From NCBI GenBank assembly GCA_037178975.1, contig JASJZH010000004.1:4774001-4838000 (forward strand): a stretch of 64,000 nucleotides of DNA, in the 5' to 3' direction. Below, piece by piece: positions 1 to 10,985 of this stretch (the first letter of the stretch is position 1; every line of letters starts with the position of its first letter). Made by a program: the position numbers and the translations under genes. The notes under the pieces were generated by a model. The model was not told the origin of the DNA. It did not search any database and saw only the letters and a program-made list of their open reading frames with translations. This stretch comes from Oscheius tipulae (taxonomy: Eukaryota; Nematoda; Chromadorea; Rhabditida; Rhabditidae).

Positions 1-408
1 CTTCAGATGGAATGTCGAAGTTGACAAGAATTGGCAAGATCCTTCAAGTCAAGTTCGCTTTTGACGCGTTTCGACAAGTCGAGAGTCTATGTTGTAAACA
101 AATCTTCGAGCTGTTTTCATTTGCGGTGTGAGATCAGTGATCGGTCGGCTGCTGGTCTTGATTAGCGGTTATTTTGTGCGCAGCCTAATTGTTTCCAAGT
201 CAAGTCAAAACGGATCAGTTTGCAAGCTAGCGTCTGTGGGAGATAGTTGCTCCTGTCATGGTAGCTCGACTGGAACAGCATCTACTTGGCACGAGTTTCA
301 ACGGGTCAATCAGCCAAACTTGTGTATCTAATAATAAACGTTCTTCGACTTGACTCTTTATTCAAAATGCAATCAGGAAAGAGTCGAAGTTCTAAAAGTA
401 CACAAGAG

Positions 409-1667
409 TTACTCGATATTTCTTCTCTTGTTGAAAGGTCGGACGCGTTCCACATGAGGACAGGAGCTACTCTTATCACATAGTCTGCACTGACCGGTTA
501 TTCGAATATAGTTGTCAAGAGAAAGCTTGGTCATCAACATTTTGAGCGGATCCATGCTGCGCAGTTCGATGTAATGCTTATGGAGGTAGCCTGCTAACAC
601 TTCTCCATCGACATTGACCCATCGGTAAAATTCCATGTTCATCGAGATGAATGATTGTAAATATTTCAGTGGAAGTTCTTTCAGACAACTCCGTCTGTGA
701 ACTTTGGGAGACCAGACGATTTCTGGGCCAAGATGACGGAACAGTCGTCTTGCCAAGTGAACTTTGGTGAAGTCACAACGAAACAGCTCAATCCTTCGAG
801 ATCCAGCACGCCATTCCTAAAACTTCTTCCTGGGAAAAAAAGAGACGTAAAGGGTACGTTGAAAAGTCGTTTGACTCCCTCGGGGGAAAGAGAGCCGCCT
901 ATAACCAACACAGTGGGTGCTTTGATCTCAAGAAAGTCTTCGTCGCTACCTTGTATAGCATGTTCGAAATACAGTTTCTCTACCTGAACAGGAGGTAATT
1001 TGTCAAGGGTTGAATACCTGTGGAAGGGCGAAACAGGTTAGGTGAGTGGGCGGAAGAGAAGAGATCATCAGTACGTCCGTAGTACCACTTTTCTGAAAAG
1101 TATATGTGGTCGATGCAAAAACAAGCACCGACCTTTAGCATCTTCTGTAACCTCGATGGATCACAAGCGATGTATCCCCTGATTTCGAACTGTTCAGTTT
1201 TCATAGCTCCGGATTCAAATAACCTGATCAAGACATCGCATTGTCGATCATCGACAGTTGTCTGGGATGGTTCAGTTCTGTTCCAGAAACCAGACTCACA
1301 AACAAAATAAGCAGTTTGGAGTGGACACAGACAGAAAATTTAAACAGGTCTTCCGCAGTAATCTCTTGTTCTGCGCTCTCCACTGCTATGTGGTCTTTCT
1401 AAGAATCTTGAATTCTCAGTTGGAAGTTGAACTCACGTTTACGGAGACGACACAGACTTCAAGCTCTGTTTTGTGAGTAACATTTTGAGCCATGTCGTGT
1501 GTCCATGATGAGGTCGTCTGGAGGAGAACGAGGTTTTCAAAGGGGACCTGAACTTCAGATACGTGTGGTCTTCAAAAACCTACCTTCTCCATTATCCTTA
1601 CGCTCAATTTGGGAAGAAGGCCTTGAAAATCAAAGTCATCTGTATCCTCTTTCTGAGAAGTTGTCAT
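409..1667 (-). CDS. Unrecognised multi-exon protein, second gene of an operon-like pair
   Basis: I do not recognise this protein. Reading the minus strand from an ATG at 1667 gives exons that join in phase: a start MTTSQKEDTDDFDFQGLL, then PFENLVLLQTTSSW, then EQEITAEDLFKFSV, then a longer block with FESGAMKTEQFEIRGYIACD and KVGACFCIDHIYFSEKWYYG around 1080-1235. Alternating hydrophobic strands in the last block would suit an OB-like fold, but that is a guess. Two further open stretches (681-990 and 409-756) probably hold the C-terminal exons; I could not settle their junctions. The stop is taken as TAA at 409-411. The start lies 128 nt after the stop of the upstream minus-strand gene, with AATAAA running straight into TTTCAG between them, which suggests co-transcription and trans-splicing. 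Gene existence is likely; exon details are uncertain. Confidence 0.5.
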
Positions 1668-1795
1668 CTGGTAGCAAGAGAAAGGGAGAATCGATGTCAC
1701 AGCGATGGAAAACAAAGAGTCTGCCTGTTGCCTGGACAACGAGTGGATAAAGTCAAGAAAAATTGAGCCTGAAATTTATTCCACTAGTTGGTGTA

Positions 1796-2116
1796 TCAGT
1801 CTTCGTTCTTCTTGTCCTTAAAGCCGATTTGACCATCGAGCTTCATGGCCAGTTGAGAAACATCCACGGAACGGAGCACGACATCACCAGCCAGACGACG
1901 TTGACGGAGCAGGGTCAGGAAGGCGATTCGCTTGTTGAGCCACAGGAGCTCGTATGAGAAGTCCTTATTGCCTCTGTTGACCGAGGTGATGGTCCTTTCG
2001 ATTCGATCGACGTCCTGATTGGGAGTCTCCTCCTGAGGCTCTTTCGTCACTTCCAGCCACTTCTTCAGTCCAAGACACATCTTCTTAGGAGAAGGACCCT
2101 TAGCGTAGTCGTTCAT
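1796..2116 (-). CDS. Small conserved-looking 106-residue protein, unrecognised
   Basis: This is a single uninterrupted frame of 106 codons starting MNDYAKGPSPKKMCLGLKKW and ending KDKKNED. The middle (about residues 50-95, with ELLWLNKRIAFLTLLRQRR and LRSVDVSQLAMKL) is an amphipathic, probably alpha-helical segment; both ends are polar. It has no signal peptide and no membrane segment, so it is likely a soluble intracellular protein. I cannot assign a family. It lies upstream of and on the same strand as the gene ending at 409, only 128 nt away, and divergent from adenosine deaminase at 2729. Codon use and amino-acid make-up look coding. A 5' acceptor just before the ATG is not obvious, so a short upstream exon is possible. 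Confidence 0.6.
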   Translation of the reverse strand: MNDYAKGPSPKKMCLGLKKWLEVTKEPQEETPNQDVDRIERTITSVNRGNKDFSYELLWLNKRIAFLTLLRQRRLAGDVVLRSVDVSQLAMKLDGQIGFKDKKNED

Positions 2117-2728
2117 CAGTTACAGTCAGTAGTTGTGCACCTAATGACAGTAACAAACTTTTAAACGGAGTCTCTTATTGTTTCCAAAAATTTTGAAAGA
2201 TTGCTTTTTTCCTAAGTGCAATATCCCTGACGCCCAACGACTCCAATAAATAGCTTTTCCCTTGGACAAAAGGTACATCTAGCCGGGACCCAGCTGACCC
2301 GCGATGTCTTCTCGAACAGATGACGCGTGTTGGGTCACGTGTGTCATTTCAAGGCTATTTCTTTGGTATCGGCTTGCGTATCAGTTACTCGAACTCGACA
2401 CTATCTAGATTTTTCGACAAACAAACCTTTTCTTCGTCCGTTTGACCTTATTGTTAGTCTTAAATATATTTGCCTCAATTCCAGCTATTTTTAGATCCTA
2501 TACTTTTCTATCAAAGACTTTGAAATGTTTCGCCTCGTTTCTGAAAACCAATATTCATCAGTGTGATTCATCAGTTTACCAATGAGTCGATTAAACAGCG
2601 ACACAACAAATAAACATACACTCTCATCGGCTTATCGATGGTCGTCTCTCTCACATCCACCTCTATTCCCTTCTCGTCGCGGATTCTCCTTCTTCTAAAC
2701 TGCTTTATTTATGAAATTTTCTTCAGAT
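2117..2728. other. Divergent intergenic region
   Basis: About 610 bases separate the small minus-strand gene from adenosine deaminase on the plus strand. It is moderately AT-rich with no convincing ORF. A TTCTTCAG acceptor at its right edge directly precedes the ADA start codon. It probably carries promoters for both directions, but I see no specific recognisable site. Confidence 0.5.
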
Positions 2729-4369
2729 ATGGGGTCGTTTCTCAGTTCTGAGCAGTCTCCGGACTATCCGCATCTGCACACGGATCAAGAAACTGTTAAT
2801 AAATTGGACAAGCAGATGCACCATCTAGAGTGAGTTCCTTCTTCGCACAGATAACCGCAGAAAACAGAAAAGAGCCTTTACAACCTCTATATCAGTCGGG
2901 AGTGTTCTAATCTTCTACTTTTCTCTCTCTGCTATCTTTCAAACAGTTCAAGCCGCTTTCCAACGCTCTTCAAGAGGCATTGTCTCCTCCGTTCTTATCA
3001 AATTCTCCCACACATTACCGACTTTTCGAACACGGTCTCTACTTCTAAAATATTTAAAAGTTTTCAGTCATGACTCATAGTTTATAGAAGCAAACTATTT
3101 GTATTGGTCACCTTTTCAGAAACGTGATGTACTCTCCACCTGCGGTTACTGACAAGGACAGAAAGGAACTCAGTTTCCCGAAGATTGAACTCCATCTTCA
3201 TCTGGACGGTTGTATCCGATTCACGACTCTGCTTGAGACCTCCGAGTGAGTATTTTCCTTTTGGTTTCCAACCGTTTTGGGTTAAGAAAAAGAGGAATTC
3301 CTCTGAAGAACAAGAAAGGCGAGGTGGCTACGACTGTTGGCGAGCTGAAGAAGATGTTGATCACGAACGAACCAGCCAATCTGGCTAAGATGCTCGAACC
3401 TTTTGAAATCTTCCTTCCCGTCATCAGAGGAGACCTCGAGACTGTTGAGAAGATCGCCTACGAGATGTGTGAAGATCAGAAGAACAACGGAGTTATCTAT
3501 TTCGAAGGTCGCTATGCTCCTCATTTAATGACGGACGCCAAGGTAAGTCTTGTAATCCTAGAGATTACAACCACGTTGTTCTCTCTTATCACCTCGGGAT
3601 TACAATTCCTTGTCATCTTGCAGACCTCTGCCAAGGAAGTAGTCGAAGCTGTCTATCGTGGATTCACTCGAGGAGAGACAGACTTTGGAGTGAAGGCTCG
3701 TTCGATTCTCTGCTGTATCAGAGGACTTGACCAGTACACTACGGAGATCCTCGAACTTGCCACAGAACTGAAACATTTGGGAGTGGTTGCCATCGATGTA
3801 GCTGGAACAGCTCATGGAGCAGATGAACAGTATGAGGAGAGCGTGGTTTATGTCTTCCAGGAGGCACACAAGAGAGGAATCCATAGAACAGTTCATGCCG
3901 GAGAGAGTGGTGGACCGAAGGAGGTCAACAGAGCTTTGACCGAGATGCATGCTGAACGAATTGGCCACGGATATCGTATCATGAACGACCCGGAACTCTA
4001 CAAAAATCGTTTCCTCGACTGCAAAGATATTCATCTGGAGGCATGTCCCTACTCTTCCGTCATGACGGGATCTGTTCCGCTCGACTGGCCCAAACACCCT
4101 GTCGCTCAATGGGCTAAGGACGATGTCAACTTCTCAGTCTCTCGTGACGATCCCACCTGCTTCGACAATACAATGCTATCGGAGCTGGTCCTGGTCAAGA
4201 AGGAACTCGGCCTGACTGTACACCAGATCTGGAAGGCTGTGAGTTTTACCTATTCTACTCAATTCAAGTAAAATTATAGCAATTGAACGCTGCTCGTGCC
4301 ACCTTCCTTCCCGAGAGCGAGAAACAGGTACTTGTGGACAAGATTCTGGCTGCCGAGCCGAAAGAATGA
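2729..4369 (+). CDS. ADA: Adenosine deaminase (ADA family)
   Basis: Catalyses hydrolytic deamination of adenosine and deoxyadenosine to inosine forms in purine salvage, in the cytosol. Five exons (2729-2829, 3120-3245, 3287-3542, 3624-4238, 4280-4369) join in phase to 395 residues, somewhat longer than human ADA (363) because of an N-terminal tail of about 45 residues. Visible motifs: the metal site HLHLDG near residues 59-64, PVIRGDL, VKARSILCCIRG, HAGESGGP with the zinc-binding His, ERIGHGYRI with the catalytic His region, and SRDDP, which corresponds to the catalytic NTDDP segment and keeps the two Asp. The third exon starts after a TTAAG acceptor rather than TTTCAG; the phase only works there. 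The start was chosen because CTTCAG lies two bases before the ATG, as at other genes here. Introns are 290, 41, 81 and 41 nt. Confidence 0.95.
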
Positions 4370-4454
4370 GCCTCGATCACATATCAAAGCCGTCTTGCCA
4401 TTGTGATTCTTGCTATATAAAGCTTTACCATTCACTCGTTGAAAGATCTCTATT

Positions 4455-4670
4455 CTATGAAGTATCCCTATCGACGATCGCCTGAGCAGTTGTCACTCCC
4501 GATTCCTCGTCGCGGATATCGACCAACTCCTCTAAAATCATGACCATGGCCGTCGAGGCGTCTTCTTCCATTTTCTGCTCTTCTTTCATCTGCATCAGTT
4601 CCTTCCAGATCTCTTGGAATTGGTCCTCAGCAGTAGCAGACAAAAGGGCCAGAATCTCCTCGGTAGACAT
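4455..4670 (-). CDS. Small acidic ORF downstream of SF3B2
   Basis: A 71-codon frame beginning MSTEEILALLSATAEDQFQE and continuing through IWKELMQMKEEQKMEEDA to VDRDTS. It would be an acidic, largely helical small protein. It begins 133 nt after the SF3B2 stop on the same strand, with an AATAAA on this strand between them, which matches the spacing of the other putative operon pairs in the window. Against it: two other ATGs in another frame lie just upstream, and no strong acceptor directly precedes the chosen ATG. I cannot name a family; it could be a non-coding tail. Confidence 0.4.
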   Translation of the reverse strand: MSTEEILALLSATAEDQFQEIWKELMQMKEEQKMEEDASTAMVMILEELVDIRDEESGVTTAQAIVDRDTS

Positions 4671-4738
4671 CCCAGTCCATCGGAAATTCTCTCCATCGCT
4701 AGTGTGCAAGCAATTATAGATTCTTTTCGCGCGATAGC

Positions 4739-4744
4739 TTTATT
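4739..4744 (-). terminator. Poly(A) signal AATAAA after SF3B2
   Basis: TTTATT on the plus strand reads AATAAA on the minus strand, about 60 nt after the SF3B2 stop codon and about 70 nt before the next possible start codon. The position suits 3'-end formation of the upstream gene inside a closely spaced gene pair. Confidence 0.55.
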
Positions 4745-4803
4745 CGTAACTTATGAAATAGATGAAATCAAACAGATTTTTGCCAGAGTTGCAATAATAC
4801 AGA

Positions 4804-6972
4804 TCAAAACTTGAAGTCTTTGTATTTCTTTTCGGGTTTCGAAGAGCTGCCAGTAGACGGTTGTTTTTTCTGTTCTTGAGCCTTGCGCTTTCTCTGGAAA
4901 TATCTATTTGAGGAACAAAGAAGGAACGTACATTTTGCTTAGCAGAATGCTCAGCAACCATATCACCGAGGTCGTCTTGATCGTCGTTAGTACGAGTTTG
5001 CTTGCGCAGATGCTCGTCGTATTTCTCTTGAAGACTGTTCGGATCAAGATCCATGTCGTTCGGATCGAGAGAAATCTGAACGCCGTCCTCATTCATGGCC
5101 TGCTTTTTCTGAAAATATAACTTTAGCGAAGTCAAAGCGACAGCTTACGGATAGATCATAGACATGAGTAGATCCCATCATCGAGCCGCCAATACGCTCG
5201 TTCTTCTTCTCGGGAATAATGTGATAAGCAGCTGCAGCAGGAGTATCCACTCCGGTAAGACTTTCTTCAGCTCTCTTGCCCTTACGAAGCTCGATAGTAT
5301 CTGGCGTTTCGAGACCAGTAATTCCAGAGGTCATTCCACTCGGAGTGACCATTCCTTCGACCATTGGAGTCGTCATTCCGTCGGCAATAACTGAACAAGC
5401 TGAATGACTGCAGATAAAGACTTACTCTTTTCAGGGATGGGTTCCTCGTCCTCTTCAATCTCACTTTCAACATCCGAATCCTCGTCAGAGCCAATTTCTC
5501 CCCAATAACGACGCTCGATGCGAGATTCATCTTCAGGCTCGAGGCTAGAAGATTGCTAAATTGATCGATTGTACAGGAATACACTAGATTACATACCTCG
5601 ACACCAAATACATCTCCGTACATTGGTTTACCGTACTCATCAACAGGCGGTTTGCCCCATCCTCCAGCGTGATATCCAAAAGCACAGCCTTCAGGAATGG
5701 GGGCACTGAGTCCAGGAATTTTGATGTTGGGATAGCTAGGAGGAGGTCCGTAACGTTGCATGGCAATCAACCACGGTGGAGGGAACTTGTGAGCATTCTG
5801 AAAATCACATGAATTTAGATGATAGAAAAAAGCTACGGGTCCGACAGGCATTCCGAGAGCGATGCGAAGATTGTCAGACAGCTGACCAGGCTTCTTGTCT
5901 CTCATCAAGGCTTCCTGTTCTTTCCCTTCGTAATAGAGTTCTCCCATCATAGTCATGGCTGGTTTCGTCTGCCATTTGAAGAAGGCATCGTGAAGCTTCT
6001 GGTAGTCAATATCAATTTTTCCGAGCTTTGGTCGAGCCATAGCACGCATCTTAGACTTGAGACTCGAATGCTCTTCCTGAAAAAGAATGCTTACGGAAAG
6101 AGACAAATCGCAACCTTTTCCCACATAGCCTCGCGGAGATCTTGAATCCCAGTTCTTCGAATGAAATCCGGCAGTTGGAAAGATTGGCGTTCGAAGCCTC
6201 TCTTTCCAGCCAGATACTTTCGCTTGGCATTCCAATGACGAGGGACAGGCACGGTGTTTCGGTAAGCCTTTAGAGCAACCAGAAGGAAAGGGTCTCTTGA
6301 GGTGACATCAGCCCATTCAACAACATCAGGACGATAGGTGCTCTATAAATCAAGTTAGTAAATAAAAAAAATAGCCAAAAGTACCTCCTTCAACTTAGCA
6401 ATACTTGGCTGCATAGCAACACGGAGTTTACGACGAGACATCTTCTCCGGGGCGTCTTCAGCTTGAGTTTCAATCATACTATAACGACTTTCAACATCCT
6501 TCTTAGCGTCGTCGTATTTTCCAGAGCTAACTGGAAATCTCTCCACATCACCGTCTTGCACTTTGAACGCATTGAAAACACTGGTGAAGTACTTGAAGTT
6601 GGGATCATTTTCATCGAGTACCGGGTCTTCTCCAACGTAATCGATTTCAACTGCCAAGTCATCCTGTATTAGGTTTGGTTGACTGACGAAAGTGAAAATA
6701 CCTCGATCTCCTCTTCCTTCTTGATTTCTTCCCCATTTTCGTTCTCATTATTGACAACGGGTTCGACCTTCTCCTCAACTTTCGTTTCCACAGCATCGTT
6801 CAGCTGGCCCTTCTTCTTTTTCGATTCCTTCTTCTTTTTATTCCTCAGACGTTTTCGTTCGATTTCCTGCAATCAGATAATAATAATAAATGGAAGTAGA
6901 GTATGCCTGTAGCTCCTTCTTGGACAGTTTTGTTTCATCATCAGAGCCGAAACCTTCGTCCAAGATCGGCAT
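4804..6972 (-). CDS. SF3B2: Splicing factor 3B subunit 2 (SAP145/Cus1 homologue)
   Basis: Core U2 snRNP protein that helps anchor U2 at the branch site; nuclear. Ten exons joined by nine introns of 35-42 nt give 605 residues. The order of family blocks matches human SF3B2: a charged start (MPILDEGFGSDDE), IDYV acidic segment, SRRKLRVAMQPSIAKLKE, RPDVVEWADVTSRDP, NTVPVPRHWNAKRKYLAGKR, the DUF382-type core PKLGKIDIDYQKLHDAFFKW, the PSP motif region (WLIAMQRYGPPPSYPNIKIP, HAGGWGKPPVDEYG), GSMMGSTHVYDL, and the terminal KKYKDFKF. It lacks the long proline-rich N-terminus of vertebrates. The first intron (6867-6906) begins with GC instead of GT; no GT is available there. The intron at 6077-6114 uses the unusual donor GTTGCG. 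The ATG at 6972 follows TTTTGTTCAG by eight bases. Confidence 0.95.
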
Positions 6973-7450
6973 TGCTTGGTCTGAACAAAAAAGAATCAGA
7001 GAGAAAAATCAGTTTCGAATATCCGAAGCAAAACTTATGAGACATTTGGAGAGAAATCGATACGAGGAACAACATGTACCTAACATGAATGCTTATAAAT
7101 CTATTGACCTGGTATTTTACAAGCACACTGGAAAATTTAGAACAAAATCGAGGAATTTTAAAGGTTTTCCAAAACTTGAGCACTCGGATACGTTGTAAAC
7201 GCAGTACACTCAACGCGTATTGAGGTCGCGCAAACAGCGACGGGAAAGGGAAGCTAAGGTTTCTACGTAAAACGCATAGAATGGACCCAAATTGGAAGCT
7301 AACAAAGAAGAAACAAATCTAATATGGGCAAGTATCAACAGGAATTTTTTGAGGATAAGATTGAAACTGTTTTATGTGGAGAAAGGGCAAATTGCAGTGA
7401 AACAAGGAATAACTTCATAACATATAACAAACAACAACAACAATGCCAGA
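6973..7450. other. Gap between RRP1 and SF3B2
   Basis: About 480 bases between the RRP1 stop and the SF3B2 start, both on the minus strand. It should contain the RRP1 3' UTR and the SF3B2 promoter or trans-splice region, the latter marked by TTTTGTTCAG just upstream of the SF3B2 ATG. Open frames here have no protein-like features. Confidence 0.4.
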
Positions 7451-8944
7451 TTAATACTTTCTAGCCTTCTTTTTGTCGCCTTTTTTCTGCAAGGAGTTCT
7501 TCTTTTTTGTGATTCGCTTGGTGGCTCGTTGAAGACTTTTCTTCTTGGTCTTTTTCTTCGGAAGACTTTCCTCGGGTTCGTCTCCCTGCTCTGTCATTTC
7601 CTTGACAGCTTTTCTATTAGCTTCACGTGCTTCGTGAGCCTCTCTTTTTCGGTTTCTGGAAACACGACACAATACAATCGAACTGTGCAACTAACTTGAG
7701 CTCCTCCTTGTGTTTTACATTCTCCAACTTGATCTTCTTTTCAAGTTCCTTCATTCTTTCTCCAGCGGCAAGCACGTCTCTGTATTGAAGCTCTTCCTTG
7801 GCTTGTGGAGGCTCAAAATGAAGGGGATCGGCACCACCTGCAGCAGCTTCGAACCTAGAAAAGTGTGAGAATCAGAATATCCATTTACTTTTTGACGGTA
7901 TCATAGATCTTTTTTCTTCTTACGGATGTCAAGTGAGGCTGTTTTCCGACATCAAAAAGCATTTTGCCGATGGCTTTGTAGTCGAACTAAAATGGAACAT
8001 TTCAACACACCCAAAGAGTTTTACCGTAACAGAAGGCTGGATACCAGTAACATCGCCGTCTTCTTCCATTTCTGCAGCAACTTCTTCGGACTTTTGATGG
8101 AGGATTGTCATGAAGGCCTCGTCGATGACCGAATTGAAGAGGTACTCGCTAAACACTTTCTATTAAGAGATAAATGAATCGTACCTGATTCCTTTGGAAG
8201 AAAGAAGGTCGGCGAACGGTTTCAAGCAGATGGTCGTCTGTTTCTTCGTCAAACCGCCAGCGCAGTCTAGTTCGTCGAGAAAGATTGAGGCAAAGTGAAA
8301 CTTCAATCCATCAGAAAAAGATTTGTCTAAAAACAGGCATACTGCTCAAGTTGTGATGACAAGCCTGAAGAGATAGTAGACTCTTGGAAAACCTTCCAAA
8401 ATGGGGAACGAGCCTCCTTTTTCCATCTAAGCACTTTCAAATGAGCGAAAAGGACACGTAACATACGCCTCATCAGCTAAAATGATAATGATTGGAGTTA
8501 GGAAAACTCTTACCATCAGAAACTTATCCATTCGCCAGCGATCGATTTTGTGCCATTCTTTGGAGAGACAAATGAACATGGCCTTGATGTACATAGCCTT
8601 CTCTTCTTCACTCTTAAACGTATTCAGTAGACCACTAATGCGATCTGCCAATTCTTCCTGGAAAACTCTTTTTAGAATTCGACCGAAACAATCACCTGGA
8701 GCACCATCTTGTCTTGCATCCACATGACGTAGTGAAGTCCCTTTGCTAGACGAAGCATATCAGCATCTTTGAATGCTAAAACTGGATCATCCCTGAACGA
8801 AAAAAGATGAAACATACGGTTAGTGCGTGATTGCTCTTGAATCCATTCCTTCAGTGATTCTAAGGCTCTTTTACGAGTGATGGGCTCTCCTGACGACAAA
8901 CGCTGCGCGAAAACAACTTCCACGCCAGTTAAATTACCGTTCAT
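7451..8944 (-). CDS. RRP1: Ribosomal RNA processing protein 1 (RRP1/NOP52)
   Basis: Nucleolar protein needed for maturation of the large-subunit rRNA. The start MNGNLTGVEVVFAQRLSSGE is followed by ITRKRALESLKEWI, then the family signature RLAKGLHYVMWMQDKMVLQ, EELADRISGLLNTF, KAMFICLSKEWHKIDRWRMDKF, which aligns with the NOP52 domain (human GLFYCMWMQDKPLLQEEL and REWTGIDRLRLDKF). Downstream exons carry an acidic segment (EEVAAEMEEDGDVTG) and a lysine-rich tail ending KKARKY that would serve nuclear or nucleolar targeting. Several short introns are visible, for example one after KMVLQ. Exon limits between 7690 and 8430 are approximate. It is divergent from DCAF13, another rRNA-processing gene, with 215 bases between starts. 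Confidence 0.88.
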
Positions 8945-9159
8945 CTGAAAAATATAAATCGAGTACCCTGAGGAAAAAGGCTGGCAAAGGGAAGGAATAG
9001 CAAATCGAGATGTTTGGGTAAAATACGCAAAAGTGCGTAAATTTTTGACAACTACAGTATGAAAAAACTAGACTTTAGACGTTTTTGAGCTTGTGCGCCG
9101 CGACACTGCATTTATTTTTTTACGTTCTAAAAACGTTTGCAACACAAATTTTTCAGGTG
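8945..9159. promoter_or_regulatory. Shared divergent promoter region of RRP1 and DCAF13
   Basis: The start codons of two nucleolar rRNA-processing genes lie 215 bases apart on opposite strands, so this short stretch must hold both promoters. It includes ACTACAGTA and T-rich runs; on the plus side an acceptor TTTTTCAG sits three bases before the DCAF13 ATG. The bidirectional role is inferred from geometry alone. Confidence 0.5.
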
Positions 9160-10852
9160 ATGAAGGTCAAATGCATTTCTCGCAATCCAGACGACTATCA
9201 GAGGGAAACTACACGTGATATTCCTAAATGTAAGCTACCAGTTTACGTGTTTATTTTTAAACTTAGTGGTACGAAACTGGAATGCTCCAGAAGATCCGTT
9301 CCGAGCACAAGTTGAATACACACGAGCTTTGAATGCAACCAAACTCGAACGCGTCTTTGCAAAACCCTTTATTGCTTCGCTCGATGGACATATGGAACAG
9401 GTCAGAATTATTGCAAAACACCCAGGTAAAGCAATACGTTATTCGTCATTTAGTACTTTTTCAGGTAGACCTTCGACCGTTTTCACAGGTGCAGATGATG
9501 GTCAGGTGAAAATATGGGCCCTCGCCAATAGATCTTGTCTTGCCACCATCCAGGCTCATCACGGCCCTATAAACGGTACTGCAAATATGTTTTTAATACG
9601 TTTTTGTAGGTATTTCGGTTGATGTTGCTGCCGGAGACGGCTTTGTCACAGTTGGACATGATAATCAGCTGAAATATTGGAGGCTTCCACATCCGATTGA
9701 AGGCGACTTATCTGAACCAGCATATTCGAAAGCCCTCAACGGTATTTCCAAGTTTTCTTCGTTCAAAAAGGCCTTTCAGGCGTGTGTCATGCCGTTACTC
9801 ATATTGCTAAATCATCGGACTTTGCAACCTGTGGTGACGATGTTTCGGTGTGGAAGCCCAACAGGTACGGCCTTGTTTATGTTGTACACCTTCTTGATCC
9901 AGAGACTCTCCCGTCCGTATCTACAACCTCGGTCCTAATACCATACACTGTCTCCGGGCAAACCCCATAGAAGAAGCTGTGATGATCGGGGCAATGAGCG
10001 ATCGATCAATTTTTGTTTTGGACACTAGACAGAAGACGCCAGTGAAGAAGGTGACTATGAAGCTGCGACCGAATTCACTCAGCTGGAATCCAATCGAAGC
10101 CTTCACTTTCGTTGTGGCCAATGACGACTATAAGTATGTTTCCCGAAATTCTGTTTATCTAAATTTTACAGTATTTACACATTCGATATGAGGTATCTGG
10201 CACATCCTAAGTTCCTTCATCAAGGCCATACTGCTGCTGTTATGGACGTCGACTACTCTCCAACAGGACAAGAATTTGTTTCGGGCTCTTTTGACAGAAC
10301 GATCAGGATTTTCAATGCCACAGAGAGTAGAAGCAGGTTCAACTGTTACAATCTTCAGTCAATAATGTAATTGCAGAGAAATCTATCACACGAAGAGAAT
10401 GAACAAAGTTATGTCTGTAATGTGGTCGATGGACAACAAGTTCGTTCTTTCTGGAAGTAACGAGATGAATGTACGAGTCTGGAAAGCAAAGGCTGCTGAA
10501 AAGATGGGGCCGGTCAGTAGTGACAGGATTTCTTTTCCAATTGTTTTTAGCTCGCACCACGTGAGAAAGCAGCATTCGAATACAGTGAGAAACTGCGCGA
10601 ACAGTTCAAGGAACATCCAGAGGTTCGAAGAATCGCCAGACACAGACAAGTTCCAAGCAGCGTTCTCAGGTTCGAAAGTTTGAAGCCTATTTATATTATA
10701 TCTATTCTAGTGCCACCCGAGAACACAATACGATTCGAAATGCACGTTCCCGGAAAGAGTTCAATCGTCGACGCGCCGAAGCAATCAAAGATGAAGACGC
10801 GGATTTCGTTCCCGAGGTCAAAAAGGTCATGGTTGCTGCTCTCGAACAGTAG
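9160..10852 (+). CDS. DCAF13: DCAF13 / SOF1, WD-repeat SSU processome protein
   Basis: Nucleolar WD40 protein of the small-subunit processome needed for 18S rRNA processing; in vertebrates also a CUL4 adaptor. The start MKVKCISRNPDDYQRETTRD matches the family start, followed by VRNWNAPEDPFRAQ, RALNATKLERVFAKPFIASL (nearly identical to human), and WD repeats: DGHMEQVRIIAKHP, GADDGQVKIWAL, QAHHGPINGI, VGHDNQLKYWRL, FATCGDDVSVW, AMSDRSIFVLDTR, DVDYSPTGQEFVSGSFDRTIRIF, SGSNEMNVRVWKA. The C-terminal Sof1 domain (REKAAFEYSEKLREQFKEHP, RRIARHRQVPSSV, then basic residues) is present. The exons are separated by seven or more introns of about 40 nt. The ATG at 9160 follows TTTTTCAG by three bases. Confidence 0.93.
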
Positions 10853-10985
10853 AAATTGTTTGTTTACTTCTCACTGTTACTGTTTTCCGCCAGTTGTTAT
10901 ATTGTTATTTCTCAGCATAAACGTACTTTTTAAAATACAAGGTTTATTGTTTAGCGACTGGATCCATACAACAAAAAAATCAAAT

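Noticed and set aside
7400-7450. CAACAA repeats upstream of the RRP1 stop as a microsatellite
   Set aside because: Only three or four units; too short to be notable.
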